51,999 nt of DNA from assembly GCA_016209495.1 (NCBI GenBank), contig JACQVX010000140.1, forward strand, positions 1 to 51,999, given 5' to 3'. The notes below the pieces were generated by a model that was given only the letters and a program-made list of their open reading frames with translations, had not been told where the DNA came from and did not search any database. The stretch's first letter is position 1, and the number at the start of each line of letters is the position of its first letter. Positions 16,540-25,654 of this stretch are shown one piece after another. The translations under genes and the position numbers were made by a program. This DNA comes from Planctomycetota bacterium. Its GTDB lineage: Bacteria; Planctomycetota; JACQVX01.

Positions 16540-17334
16540 ATGCGCAACAAGATCGCCCTCGTCATGGCCATCATCATGGGCGTGGTCGCCGTGGTCGCCA
16601 TGAAGCTCTATCTAGAGCAACAGCGGGACAAGATCCGGGCGGAGCAGGTCCAGTATCCGGTGCTGGAGGCCGCGGAGGACCTCAAGAGCGGCGACCTTCT
16701 GGGCCCGACTTCCGTGCGAGTCACCAAGTACCCCAAGACGTGGATCGACGCCCTCGGAGGGGCGGTCATCGAGGAGGCCTACAAGGACAACTACGTGGGC
16801 AAGCGGAAACTGGTGGCGGACGTGAAGGAGGGGAAGGTCCTCCTCGTCCACCACTTCGCCCTTGGGGCCGAAGGGCCGCGAGGGGGATTCACCCTGGGGG
16901 CCGGACAGCGCGCCGTCACCGTGCAGGTCAGCGAGACCAGCGGCCTGGCAGGTGCCCTCAAGGTGGGCGACTTCGTGGACGTCCTGGCGACGTTCAAGGT
17001 CCAGCGACTGAACTACGAGTTCACCGTCACCCTCGCGGAGAAGAAGCTCGTCCTGTCCCTGGGTCAGGCGGGTGCGGCGTCGCCGACGGGGCTCTTCGGC
17101 GGCGGAGGTCCGGCGTCCGCGTACGGCACCGTGACGCTCAAGGCCAGTCCCGAGGAGGCCCAGAAGCTGATCCATGCCCAGACCTTCGGGTCCCTCTCGC
17201 TGGTGCTGCGGGAGGCGGCGGACTCCCAGCTCGACCCGAAGCGTCCCTCCTTCGACTCCAACGACGCCATACGCCAGGCCATCGAGAACAAGGAGATCTT
17301 CAACCCCCTGGAGCACCTCCAGCCCGGTAGGTAG
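16540..17334 (+). CDS. cpaB: CpaB/RcpC-type Flp pilus assembly protein
   Basis: A 264-residue membrane-anchored periplasmic protein of the Tad outer-membrane side, thought to work with the secretin. One N-terminal membrane helix (about residues 5-22), a SAF domain (about 38-110, with the AAEDLKSGDLLGPTSVRV strand pattern) and the RcpC/CpaB domain with AGQRAVTVQVSETSGLAGALKVGDFVDVL (about 125-153). Well spaced GGAGG precedes the ATG. First gene of the assembly operon; the next gene starts 5 bases after its stop. Confidence 0.9.
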   Translation: MRNKIALVMAIIMGVVAVVAMKLYLEQQRDKIRAEQVQYPVLEAAEDLKSGDLLGPTSVRVTKYPKTWIDALGGAVIEEAYKDNYVGKRKLVADVKEGKVLLVHHFALGAEGPRGGFTLGAGQRAVTVQVSETSGLAGALKVGDFVDVLATFKVQRLNYEFTVTLAEKKLVLSLGQAGAASPTGLFGGGGPASAYGTVTLKASPEEAQKLIHAQTFGSLSLVLREAADSQLDPKRPSFDSNDAIRQAIENKEIFNPLEHLQPGR

Positions 17335-17339
17335 ACCCA

Positions 17340-19064
17340 TTGCTCGGTGGGGCGGCCCCGGCGGCTGCGCCGAACGGGACTGCCGCTGGCAATCCCTCCC
17401 GTCGGGCGCTCGTGGCGCCCGATGGAGGCGCGGCTCCCCCGATGCTTGTCAAGGATCTGGCCGTGTCCGCACTGCTCATCCGGGACAGCAGAGACGGGAA
17501 GACCAAGAGGATCCTCCTCAACAAGACCAAGCTCACCATTGGCAAGAAGGAGGGCAACGACCTTGTCCTCCCGCGCAAGAGCGTCTCGCGGGAGCACTGC
17601 GTGATCTTCTTCTATAACAACAAGTTCATCATCCGGGACCTCGGGAGCGCCAACGGGACCTTCGTCGGCGGCTCGCGCATTGAACGCGACACACCGCTTT
17701 CGGACGGGGCGACGGTGCGCATAGGCGAGTTCGACCTGGTCTTCCAGGCGGACGGCAAGGGCGACGAATCGGCCCTGGGACTCGCGGGGGAGAGGCCCGA
17801 GCAGGTCCCGCCGGAGATCAAGCGGAAGGTCCACGAACGGCTGATCCAGAACAAGACCATCAAGCAGATGGACCTGGACGCCGTGAGCGAGCAGGAGGCC
17901 AGGCTCACCACCACCCAGGTGGTGACCCAGGTGGTGAAGGAGCTGGCGGCGGAGATCCCGAGATGGGTCTCCCTGGAGAGGCTCTGCAAGGAGGTCGTGG
18001 ACGAGGCCCTGGGGCTGGGGCCGCTGGAGGAGCTCCTGGCGGACGAGTCGGTCACGGAGATCATGGTCAACAACTGGGACCGGGTCTATGTCGAGCGCAA
18101 CGGGAAGCTGGAGATTACCGGCGCCCGTTTCACGGACAACGACAACCTCTTGAATGTGATCCGGAGGATCATCTCCCCGGTGGGGCGGCGGGTGAACGAG
18201 CAGACGCCCATGGTGGACGCGCGGCTCAAGGACGGCTCCCGGGTGAACGCCATCATCCCCCCCCTCGCGGTGAGCGGCCCCTGCCTGACCATCCGCAAGT
18301 TCCCCAAGGAGCGGCTGAAGACCGAGGACCTGGTGGCCTTCGGGACCTTGACGCGGCGCATGGCGGACTTCCTGTCCCTGGTGGTGAGGCACCGCCAGAA
18401 CGTCCTCATCAGCGGCGGGACCGGGTCGGGCAAGACCACCCTGCTCAACGTCGTCACCGCCTTCATCCCCGTCGAGGAGCGGATCGTCACCGTGGAGGAC
18501 GTGAGTGAGCTTCAGCTCCCCCAGGATCACGTGGTCTCCCTGGAGGCCAAACCGCCGAACCTGGAGGGCCAGGGGGCCATCCCCATCCGCCAGCTGGTCA
18601 TCAACGCCCTACGCATGCGCCCGGACCGCATAGTGGTGGGGGAGTGCCGTGCCGGCGAGGCCATCGACATGTTGCAGGCCATGAACACGGGCCACGACGG
18701 TTCTCTCACCACGGTCCACTCCAACTCCCCCAGGGACTGCCTGGCCCGCCTAGAGACCCTGGTCCTCATGAGCGGCGTGGAGCTGCCATCGCGCGCCATC
18801 CGCGAGCAGATCTCCAGCGCCGTGAACTTCATCGTCCAGCAGGCGAGGCTTCCGGACGGGAGCCGCAAGGTGACGCACATCAGCGAGGTGGTGGGGATGG
18901 AGGGGGACGTCATCACCCTCCAGAACATCTACCAGTTCGTGCAGACGGGGGTGGATGCGGAGGGCCGCATCAAGGGGGGGCACAAGGCCACCGGGGTGGT
19001 GCCCAAGTTCGTGGAGGAATTGAAGCGCCGGGGGATACCGGTGGACATGGCGCTGTTCAGCTAG
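17340..19064 (+). CDS. tadA: TadA/CpaF-type secretion ATPase with N-terminal FHA domain
   Basis: Motor ATPase that powers Flp pilus assembly, here 574 residues with an added phosphothreonine-binding FHA domain. FHA (about residues 40-138) keeps IGKKEGNDLVL, SVSREHC and GSANGTFV, so the phosphopeptide site looks intact. The CpaF part follows (about 155-560): Walker A GGTGSGKTT at 359-367, Asp box VTVEDVSELQLP and Walker B/His box region MRPDRIVVGECRAGEAIDM, MNTGHDGSLTT. The annotated start is TTG at 17340; an ATG at 17442 just before the FHA domain is a fair alternative, since the intervening 34 residues are Ala/Gly/Pro-rich. The FHA fusion ties the motor to the Ser/Thr kinases encoded downstream. 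Confidence 0.95.
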   Translation: MLGGAAPAAAPNGTAAGNPSRRALVAPDGGAAPPMLVKDLAVSALLIRDSRDGKTKRILLNKTKLTIGKKEGNDLVLPRKSVSREHCVIFFYNNKFIIRDLGSANGTFVGGSRIERDTPLSDGATVRIGEFDLVFQADGKGDESALGLAGERPEQVPPEIKRKVHERLIQNKTIKQMDLDAVSEQEARLTTTQVVTQVVKELAAEIPRWVSLERLCKEVVDEALGLGPLEELLADESVTEIMVNNWDRVYVERNGKLEITGARFTDNDNLLNVIRRIISPVGRRVNEQTPMVDARLKDGSRVNAIIPPLAVSGPCLTIRKFPKERLKTEDLVAFGTLTRRMADFLSLVVRHRQNVLISGGTGSGKTTLLNVVTAFIPVEERIVTVEDVSELQLPQDHVVSLEAKPPNLEGQGAIPIRQLVINALRMRPDRIVVGECRAGEAIDMLQAMNTGHDGSLTTVHSNSPRDCLARLETLVLMSGVELPSRAIREQISSAVNFIVQQARLPDGSRKVTHISEVVGMEGDVITLQNIYQFVQTGVDAEGRIKGGHKATGVVPKFVEELKRRGIPVDMALFS

Positions 19065-19076
19065 GCCGCGTGCACA

Positions 19077-19937
19077 ATGGAAGACCTCGCGGCCCAGGGC
19101 TTCGTCCTCTCCTTCATCTTCGCGGCGGTGACCATCTTCGTCACGGTGGGCTTCAGCCTCTTCAGCGAGGGCTGGACCACCTACGAGGAGAAGTACGTGT
19201 CCGGGGCGGAGAGGACCCTGGAGTCCATGTTCCTCTCCATCCCGCCGCAGCAGCTCATCTATCTCTCGGCCTTCACCGGGACCCTGGGTTTCTTCGGGGT
19301 GCTCCTCGCGACGCAGGAGATGGTGTGGTCGGTCCTCACCGGCCTGGCCGGCGTCTTCGTCCCGGAGGTCACCATCCGGCTCCTGCGTTGGAAGCGCGCG
19401 CGGCGCTTCCAGGAGCAGCTCGTGGACCTGCTCCAGAGCCTCACCAATTCCCTGCGGGCCGGCATCGCCTTGCCCATGGCATTCGAGTCCGCGCGCCACG
19501 AGATGCCCAACCCCATGGCGCAGGAGATCGGTCTGTTGACGCAGGAGTTGAAGCTGGGGGCCTCCCTGGACGCGGCCCTGAGGCACATGTTGGAGCGCAT
19601 GCCCGGCGAGGACCTGGACCTCGTGATCACGGCCATCGAGATCTCCGGGGAGGTGGGGGGCAACCTCACCGAGGTCTTCGGCAAGATCAGCCACACCATC
19701 CGCGATCGCAGCCGGATCGAGCGACGCATCAGCGCGCTGACGGCCATGGGTCGGCTCCAGGGCCTGGTGATGGGCCTCCTGCCGCTGGCCTTCCTGCTGG
19801 GCATCTACCTGATGCAACCCGAGTACATCCTGCCCCTGTTCACGACGTGGACAGGCAACGCCATCCTGGGCGTCATCGCTGTCCTGGAGGTCATGGGGTT
19901 CTGGTTCATCCGGAAGATCGTGAATATCGAGGTCTGA
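19077..19937 (+). CDS. tadB: TadB-type inner-membrane platform protein
   Basis: Inner-membrane partner of the TadA motor (T2SS-F family). The 286 residues have four hydrophobic segments (near residues 10-28, 58-75, 78-97 and two at the C-terminus about 220-285) around a cytoplasmic helical domain with LVDLLQSLTNSLRAGIALPMAFE and the EISGEVGGNLTEVF segment, both family hallmarks. Starts 12 bases after the ATPase and precedes tadC by 11 bases. Confidence 0.93.
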   Translation: MEDLAAQGFVLSFIFAAVTIFVTVGFSLFSEGWTTYEEKYVSGAERTLESMFLSIPPQQLIYLSAFTGTLGFFGVLLATQEMVWSVLTGLAGVFVPEVTIRLLRWKRARRFQEQLVDLLQSLTNSLRAGIALPMAFESARHEMPNPMAQEIGLLTQELKLGASLDAALRHMLERMPGEDLDLVITAIEISGEVGGNLTEVFGKISHTIRDRSRIERRISALTAMGRLQGLVMGLLPLAFLLGIYLMQPEYILPLFTTWTGNAILGVIAVLEVMGFWFIRKIVNIEV

Positions 19938-19948
19938 GCCCACAACCC

Positions 19949-20878
19949 ATGAACCCTCTGGTCATCTACGTCTTCACCGGATCCTGCGTGAGCCTCTTCG
20001 TATGGTCGACGGTTTCCATCTACCACGAGACGGTATCGGTGGACTTCCGCAAGGAGCGGGAGGAGCGGTTCGTCGGCAACTTCCTCTGGAGCCTCATCCA
20101 CCCATTCGTGCAGCTCGTGGCCTACGCCATCGGCAAGGTCCCCACCCGCGCCAGTACCCGCGCGCCGCTCGCGGGCTGGGGAGACACCGTCGTGGCCCTG
20201 TTCGATGCCCTGCGGGCGCGCTGCCGCGACCTCATCCTGAATGCGGGGAAGGGCGGGGCCATGACCCCCGACGAGCTCATGGCCACGGTGGTGGTGGGCG
20301 GCGCACTGGGGAGCGCCATCGGCTCGCTCATGTATGTCCAGGTCCCCCACTGGGCCGTCTACGGCCTTTTCGCCGGGACAGGCCTCATCCTCCCCTTGGT
20401 CTATCTGGGGGAGGCGGCGCGGCAGCGCCAGTTCCAGATCCGTAAGGCCCTGCCCTATTCCATGGACCTGCTCACCCTCTCGGTGGAGGCGGGGCTGGAC
20501 TTCACCGCGGCGGTGGAGCGCATCGTGGAGAAGCAGCACAAGAACGCCCTGGCCCAGGAGTGGTCCCTCCTCCTCCGGGAGGTGCGCATGGGGAAGACCC
20601 GCAGCCAGGCCCTGAAGGACATGGCCCGGCGGGCGAACCTCGACGAGGTGCGTTCCCTCTGCTCGGCCATCGTGCAGGCGGACGAGCTGGGGGCCAGCCT
20701 GGCGCCGACCCTCCGGATCCAGTCGGAGCAGCTCCGTGAGAAGCGGTCCGTCCGCGGGGAGACCCTGGCGCAGAAGGCCCCGGTGAAGGTCATGCTCGCC
20801 CTCATCGCCTTCATCTTCCCCACGGTCGTGCTGATCATCTTCAGTCCGATGGTGATCAAGACCTTCCGGCTCCCCTGA
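19949..20878 (+). CDS. tadC: TadC-type inner-membrane platform protein
   Basis: Second platform protein of the Tad motor. The 309 residues contain a T2SS-F domain with LPYSMDLLTLSVEAGLDFTAAVERIV and SAIVQADELGASLAPTLRIQ, and membrane helices at the N-terminus (about 4-22), middle (about 110-150) and C-terminus (about 280-300). Last gene of the operon. Genes for the secretin (CpaC/RcpA), prepilin peptidase (TadV/CpaA) and TadZ/CpaE are not in the window and must lie elsewhere. Confidence 0.93.
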   Translation: MNPLVIYVFTGSCVSLFVWSTVSIYHETVSVDFRKEREERFVGNFLWSLIHPFVQLVAYAIGKVPTRASTRAPLAGWGDTVVALFDALRARCRDLILNAGKGGAMTPDELMATVVVGGALGSAIGSLMYVQVPHWAVYGLFAGTGLILPLVYLGEAARQRQFQIRKALPYSMDLLTLSVEAGLDFTAAVERIVEKQHKNALAQEWSLLLREVRMGKTRSQALKDMARRANLDEVRSLCSAIVQADELGASLAPTLRIQSEQLREKRSVRGETLAQKAPVKVMLALIAFIFPTVVLIIFSPMVIKTFRLP

Positions 20879-20899
20879 GGCCCCCCGGGGCAAGGAGTC

Positions 20900-21050
20900 G
20901 TAACGAAACCACTGCGTCAACACCGAGGCCGAGCGAGAAGGTCGATGGCTAGGAGCGACGACGACGCGTGTCAATGGAAAGACACGCGGAGGCGGAGCGA
21001 CGACGCCAGCGGCCTTCGTAGCCGGCCGAATGTAGCAGTGGTTTCGTTAC
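20900..21050. repeat. Nested inverted-repeat element (MITE-like or structured RNA)
   Basis: Perfect 16-base inverted arms (20900-20915 and 21035-21050, GTAACGAAACCACTGC and complement) enclose about 120 bases. At the centre is a second hairpin of 8-base arms (20965-20972 and 20981-20988, CGCGTGTC and complement) with an 8-base loop, and flanking that a 12-base direct repeat GGAGCGACGACG (20952-20963 and 20994-21005). No coding capacity. Such a nested dyad is typical of non-autonomous mobile palindromes or of a folded RNA; it sits between the Tad operon and the FHA genes. Confidence 0.7.
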
Positions 21051-21325
21051 GGCGACTAAGGTGGTTTCGCACCGCGCCCGCGGGGTCGCACCGGGCGCCC
21101 ACCCACCCTGTGGCGAGCTTCGACGCGTGTGGTGACCCTCGACGTTTGCCGGGGTCCCGGAACGGGGCCAATCCCCTGGAAGTAGAAGGGTTGAGGGTCA
21201 TTCATGGGGGGCCACCACGGCAACGGGCTTGCGTCCTTCATCGAGCAGCGGACGTAGAGGGGAGACGGGGACCGGACCCATGGGCCTTGCCAATGGCCCG
21301 ACGGCTCCCCGAGGGAGACACGGCC
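21051..21325. other. Non-coding stretch before the FHA membrane protein gene
   Basis: No credible gene, promoter or repeat seen. An open frame on the plus strand continuing upstream of the FHA gene crosses the inverted-repeat element and has no family-like content, so it is not used. Confidence 0.5.
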
Positions 21326-23278
21326 GTGACGCATAGCGCCCGACTCGTCATGCCGCTCGGCCAGGACATGGAGGCCGAATACCACCTGCGCGCTGGCGCA
21401 CGGTTCACCATCGGGCGCCACCTGGACAACGACATCGTCCTGGAGAAGCCCTACATCTCGAGGCAGCACGTGGCCATCGAGGCCACCCACCAGGGCTTCG
21501 TCATCCGCCAGCTCAGTCGAAAGAATGGCGTATGCATCAACGGCCGCTCGGTGAGGCAGGGCCTGCTGAAGGACGGTGACGCCATCCGGGTCTGCGACTT
21601 CGAATTCACCTTCCACCAGCCGAGCGTCACGGAGGTGCTGGCCCAGGAAAGCGGTGGATTCGAGGTCGCCAGCTGGGAATCCAATGAGGACCTCGTGACC
21701 CAGGACCCCCGGGAGGGACACGACGCGGAGGGGGAGTTCGCTCTGCCTCGCGACGACGAGGAGCAGGAGGAGGAGGAGGAGGAGGAGGGCCGGCCGCTTC
21801 CCGACCTGCCCGACGCGGGGTTCGCGGTGGCTCCGCCCCAGGTAGACGAGCACGAGGGCACCACCCTGCTCCCCCTGGACGAACTGCCCGGTGGGGGTCG
21901 GTCGCCCCTCCCGGCCGAGGCCGTGTCCGAGGCCGTGGCCGAGGAGGTGGCCGAGGAGGTGCGGTTCGAGGCGGACGCGGACCTGGACGCCGATTCGGAG
22001 CTGCTGGGCGAGGCGGCGGCGGAGCCTGGACCGGAGCCGGCGGAACCGCCGGCCGCACGCGTGGATCTCGCGGAGGGGGTGGAGACGGCGGGGCTGGAGG
22101 AGGAGAGGACCGACCAGGTGGAGCTGGACCATCTTCCACTCCCCGAGGCCGAGGAGGGGACCGAACTCGTGGAGCTGGAGCCCCAGGAAGCCAGGGACGA
22201 GTCCGGGGTCCGGTTCGCGGAGGGGATCCAGGTGGACGAGCTGGAGGCGTCACGGCCCCGTCCTGGCAGCTCGCGGCCCCAGACCCCCAGCGCCCGCGTG
22301 ACGCCCGTGGGACCCACCGCCCCCGAAGGGACCATGGGAGAGCCTCCGCGCGCGGCCACGGACTCGAGCGAGGAAGGGACCGAGTTTATCGACATGAGCG
22401 AGGTCCTGGTGCAGCGCAGGAGGCGTGAGAAGCACGACCTGGGCGAGCTGAAGCGAATGGTCGTGGACCGCACCGAGGACGGGCACGTGAGGCTCAACTG
22501 GTTCATGGCCATCCCCCTGGTCACGTTCCTCGGCCTCGCCTACCTGGCCTTCCTCCTGGCGCCGAGCCGCAAGGAGGCCGTGCTCATGGAGGACCGGCTC
22601 GCCCTGCAGGAGGGGAGGGCGGTCCTGGTGAAGAAGACCGTCTACGGCGAGATCGTCAACCCACGGGACGATCGCTTCATCGTCCACGACGACGCCCTGG
22701 TCTCGGTGGAGCAGGTCCTGCCGGGCAACAACCCCGCCCTCTTCATCGTCGTGGCGAAGGGGACCGGGGAGACGGTGTTCCCGATCCTCTTCAAGGGCGG
22801 CGACCGGCTGGACCTACACATCGACGTGAAGCCGCGCATGGCGGACCCGGACGACCCGGCCCTGAGCCCCACCCTCACCGTCGAGGATCGCATGGCCACG
22901 GCCCGGAAGCTCATGGCCGAGGGCGAGCTCCTGGCCGCGCAGCGCGACGACGCTGCGCAGGAGGAGAACTACTTCAAGTCCCTGGCGAAGTTCCGCGAGG
23001 CCGTGCGTTATCTGGACGTAGCGCTGAAGGACATCCATCCCGCCTTCGTGGCCTTGAAGGCCGAGGCGCGGACGCGGACCGAGGAGTCCGAGGGCGACTG
23101 GGCAGGCTTCTGCGACGACCTCCAGAACCTGTTCCGAGAGCAGTACGAGAAGGAGGACACGGCCGCCGCCGAGGCCACCCTGCGGAGGATGCTGGCCGCG
23201 GTGCAGGACCCGAACGACGTTCGCTACTTGCGCTGCAGCGCCTACCTGGAGTACCTCTTCAAGGACGGCTCCAAGTAG
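21326..23278 (+). CDS. FHA-domain transmembrane protein with acidic linker
   Basis: A 650-residue single-pass protein. GTG at 21326 is chosen because GAGGGAG lies 8 bases upstream, and the FHA domain begins at once (about residues 5-100: FTIGRHLDNDIVL, YISRQHVAIE, LSRKNGVCINGRSV). A very acidic low-complexity linker follows (about 115-360, with runs of Glu), then a membrane helix (about 391-413) and a C-terminal extracytoplasmic half. The strand-rich part near 430-500 (DDALVSVEQV, LFIVVAKGTGETVFPILF) recalls the pilus-assembly N-domain of Tad secretins; the last 100 residues are TPR-like. It could pass a cytoplasmic phospho-signal to the Tad apparatus across the membrane; that is inference from context. 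Confidence 0.8.
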   Translation: MTHSARLVMPLGQDMEAEYHLRAGARFTIGRHLDNDIVLEKPYISRQHVAIEATHQGFVIRQLSRKNGVCINGRSVRQGLLKDGDAIRVCDFEFTFHQPSVTEVLAQESGGFEVASWESNEDLVTQDPREGHDAEGEFALPRDDEEQEEEEEEEGRPLPDLPDAGFAVAPPQVDEHEGTTLLPLDELPGGGRSPLPAEAVSEAVAEEVAEEVRFEADADLDADSELLGEAAAEPGPEPAEPPAARVDLAEGVETAGLEEERTDQVELDHLPLPEAEEGTELVELEPQEARDESGVRFAEGIQVDELEASRPRPGSSRPQTPSARVTPVGPTAPEGTMGEPPRAATDSSEEGTEFIDMSEVLVQRRRREKHDLGELKRMVVDRTEDGHVRLNWFMAIPLVTFLGLAYLAFLLAPSRKEAVLMEDRLALQEGRAVLVKKTVYGEIVNPRDDRFIVHDDALVSVEQVLPGNNPALFIVVAKGTGETVFPILFKGGDRLDLHIDVKPRMADPDDPALSPTLTVEDRMATARKLMAEGELLAAQRDDAAQEENYFKSLAKFREAVRYLDVALKDIHPAFVALKAEARTRTEESEGDWAGFCDDLQNLFREQYEKEDTAAAEATLRRMLAAVQDPNDVRYLRCSAYLEYLFKDGSK

Positions 23279-23310
23279 GGAGGCGCCGTCCGGACGGGGC
23301 CCTGGTCGCC

Positions 23311-23335
23311 GTGAAAGAATCACCGATTCCTTCAC
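23311..23335 (+). promoter_or_regulatory. Hairpin or operator-like palindrome between the two FHA genes
   Basis: GTGAAAGAATC, 3 bases, GATTCCTTCAC: 11-base arms with one mismatch, in the 85-base gap. AT-richer than its surroundings, with a CTCCTTCCC tract after it. Could be a terminator or a dimeric repressor site; the sequence alone does not tell. Confidence 0.5.
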
Positions 23336-23363
23336 GACTCCTTCCCGGGGCGGACGGGGTGCG

Positions 23364-25526
23364 ATGAAGTTCACCTACGAAGAACTGGGGATCAAGCGCC
23401 ACTACCTCATCGGCAAGGGCGAGTTCTCCATCGGCCGGGACGCCAACTGCGACCTGGTCCTGGCCGACAAGCTGGTATCGAAGAAACACGCCATCTGCGT
23501 CTCCAGCCAGGGCCGCCTCACGGTGAAGGACCTGGGGAGCCGGAACGGCATCCTCGTCAACGGCGAGGTGTCCCGGGAGGCCACGCTCTCGGACGGAGAC
23601 GAACTCCGGGTCGGCGGCATCGCGTTGACCTTCGACATGGAGCGCCAGTCCTCGGAGGACCTGTCCCTGCCCGCGGAGGACGAGCTCGCCCGGGACCGGC
23701 GGGTGTTCCTGCGGGTCCTGCGGGGGGGGGCGCGGCGTAACCAGATACACGAGGTGACCCGGGGGAGCATCACCCTGGGGACCCGCGAGGGCAACGACGT
23801 GGTCCTGAAGGGGGAGGGCGTCTCCCGCTTCCACGCCGAGATCTTTTGCAAGTCCGGGGGCTGGTACGTCAAGGACCTGGGTTCGCGCAACGGGACCTTC
23901 GTGAACGGGCAGGCCCTCTCCACGGCCCAGCTGGCCCCGAAGGACGAGGTGCAGCTCGGGACGGCCCTGGTGCGGGTGGAGATCCGCTCCCGGCTCGACC
24001 TGGCGGGCCGCTTCGCGTCGCTCGGACCCCGCGGGCGGATCCTCTCCGTCGGGGTGCCCCTCCTGGTGGTGTTCATCCTGGCGATGCGGTTCGTGGCGCC
24101 ACGGGATCAGGTCCAGACCACGCCGGGGTCGCCCGACCAGGACGCGGCCTGGCGCATCGAGGTGCGGGAGCTGCTCGGCTACGTCAACGGCGGGGACTTC
24201 CCCAATGCGGGATACGCGGTCGAGCGCCTCGCCGCCACGCATGGGCAGCGCCCCGAGTCGGGGCTCCTCAAGGCGGCCACGGATCACTGGAGGCGCCGCG
24301 CCCAGCACTTCTGGGAGGTCACGCGCTGGGGTGACGCCCGGCAGTCGTTCCAGGACCTCCTCGACGCCCTTCGAGGCCAGGAGGGGCAGGAGGAGCTGGT
24401 GGAGTTCGCCCGGCGGGGCGTCGCCGTGTGCTCCCTGGAGGAGTCGGCCTACGGGGACTACACCACCGGGGTCTCGCTGGAACAGTCGGGACAGCCCGAG
24501 AAGGCCCTGGAGCGCTTCCAGCTCGTCCCCAGGGGCAGCGGGTACCACGACAACTCCCAGGAGAGGCTCGCGGTCCTGCGCGGGACCCTGAGCCAGGACT
24601 ACCGCGACCTGGGCGAGGGGCGCAAGCTCGACAGGGACTGGGCGGGGGCGGTGGTGGCATTCCAGACGTCGATCCAGTACGCGGGGGGAGATCGCACGAC
24701 GGCGGGGAGGCAGCTCACGCTGCTCATCCGGGAGTGCGAGCTCAACGCCGAGGGCAAGTTGCACCACGACGCCGGCTACGACCTCTACAACGAGGGGCGG
24801 TTCGAGGAGGCCGTGGCGGAGTTCCGCCAGGTGTCCGCGGACAGCGTCTACCGTGGGGCCGCGGAGAAGATGGCGCGGGGCATCCAGGAGGAGGTGGAGT
24901 TCTCACGGGCACGGGAGGCCTACGGCCGCGGGGATGGGGCCCTGGCCCTGCGCTACATCGGGGAGCTCATGGAACAGAGCCCCAGCTCCAAGATCGAGCG
25001 CCTGCGGGACCGCATCGTCGAGGTCCTGCAGAGCTACGAGGCCGGCCGCCGGGCCTACGACCGCAGGGACTTCCTCAATGCCATGGAGCCCCTCAAGCGC
25101 ACGACCGTCCTGGAGCCGGAGCTGAGCAACACCTACACCGCCCAGGCCCGGGAGATGCTGGCCGCCTGTGCGCGCGAGGTGGAGCAGATGGCCTCCCGCC
25201 GCTTCGAGGACGGCATGAAGGCCCTGGAGGCCGAGGAGTGGGCGTCGGCCAAGGCGGCCTTCGACGAGATGCAGCGGTTCGACCTGAAGAGGCACTACCT
25301 GGCCCAGGTGCAGGCGCGGGTGGCGTCTATGGCAGTGGGGCTGTACAACGAGACGTATTTCCAGATCCAGCTCGGCGGCGACAAGGACCGCTACCCCATC
25401 GCCTACGACATCTACGACCTCCTGGCCTCCTACCTGGCCGACGGCCACGAGGTGAAGGCCGAGGCCGCCCGGCAGCGGGAGATCATCAAGAAGTCCCTCG
25501 GGCCCGCCTCGCCGGCGGGGCCCTGA
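23364..25526 (+). CDS. Tandem-FHA transmembrane protein with TPR-like C-terminal half
   Basis: A 720-residue protein. Two FHA domains lie at the N-terminus: about 5-92 (FSIGRDANCDLVL, LVSKKHAICV, LGSRNGILVNG) and about 115-208 (ITLGTREGNDVVL, GVSRFHAEIF, LGSRNGTFVNG), both with phosphothreonine-binding residues. One membrane helix (about 226-246) is followed by some 460 residues of helical repeats resembling TPRs. It shares the FHA-TM-TPR layout of the preceding gene and probably forms an operon with it. Likely a membrane scaffold recruiting phosphorylated partners such as the kinases encoded just downstream. Confidence 0.85.
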   Translation: MKFTYEELGIKRHYLIGKGEFSIGRDANCDLVLADKLVSKKHAICVSSQGRLTVKDLGSRNGILVNGEVSREATLSDGDELRVGGIALTFDMERQSSEDLSLPAEDELARDRRVFLRVLRGGARRNQIHEVTRGSITLGTREGNDVVLKGEGVSRFHAEIFCKSGGWYVKDLGSRNGTFVNGQALSTAQLAPKDEVQLGTALVRVEIRSRLDLAGRFASLGPRGRILSVGVPLLVVFILAMRFVAPRDQVQTTPGSPDQDAAWRIEVRELLGYVNGGDFPNAGYAVERLAATHGQRPESGLLKAATDHWRRRAQHFWEVTRWGDARQSFQDLLDALRGQEGQEELVEFARRGVAVCSLEESAYGDYTTGVSLEQSGQPEKALERFQLVPRGSGYHDNSQERLAVLRGTLSQDYRDLGEGRKLDRDWAGAVVAFQTSIQYAGGDRTTAGRQLTLLIRECELNAEGKLHHDAGYDLYNEGRFEEAVAEFRQVSADSVYRGAAEKMARGIQEEVEFSRAREAYGRGDGALALRYIGELMEQSPSSKIERLRDRIVEVLQSYEAGRRAYDRRDFLNAMEPLKRTTVLEPELSNTYTAQAREMLAACAREVEQMASRRFEDGMKALEAEEWASAKAAFDEMQRFDLKRHYLAQVQARVASMAVGLYNETYFQIQLGGDKDRYPIAYDIYDLLASYLADGHEVKAEAARQREIIKKSLGPASPAGP

Positions 25527-25566
25527 GGGCGCGTAGGCGGACGTTGTAGGTGCAGGTGGCCGGGAT

Positions 25567-25617
25567 GCCCACGGCCCAGGCCCACGCCCACGCCCACGCC
25601 CACGGCCACGCCCACGG
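25567..25617. repeat. CCCACG hexanucleotide tandem repeat tract
   Basis: Eight or so units of CCCACG/GCCACG in a non-coding gap between converging genes. Shorter tracts of the same hexamers occur at about 26162-26180 and 51485-51505. On the plus strand it happens to encode an Ala-His run, but no gene there is credible. Confidence 0.7.
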
Positions 25618-25654
25618 AGCCGATGTCCAGGGTAAGGCGTGGGGCGGGCTGCCA

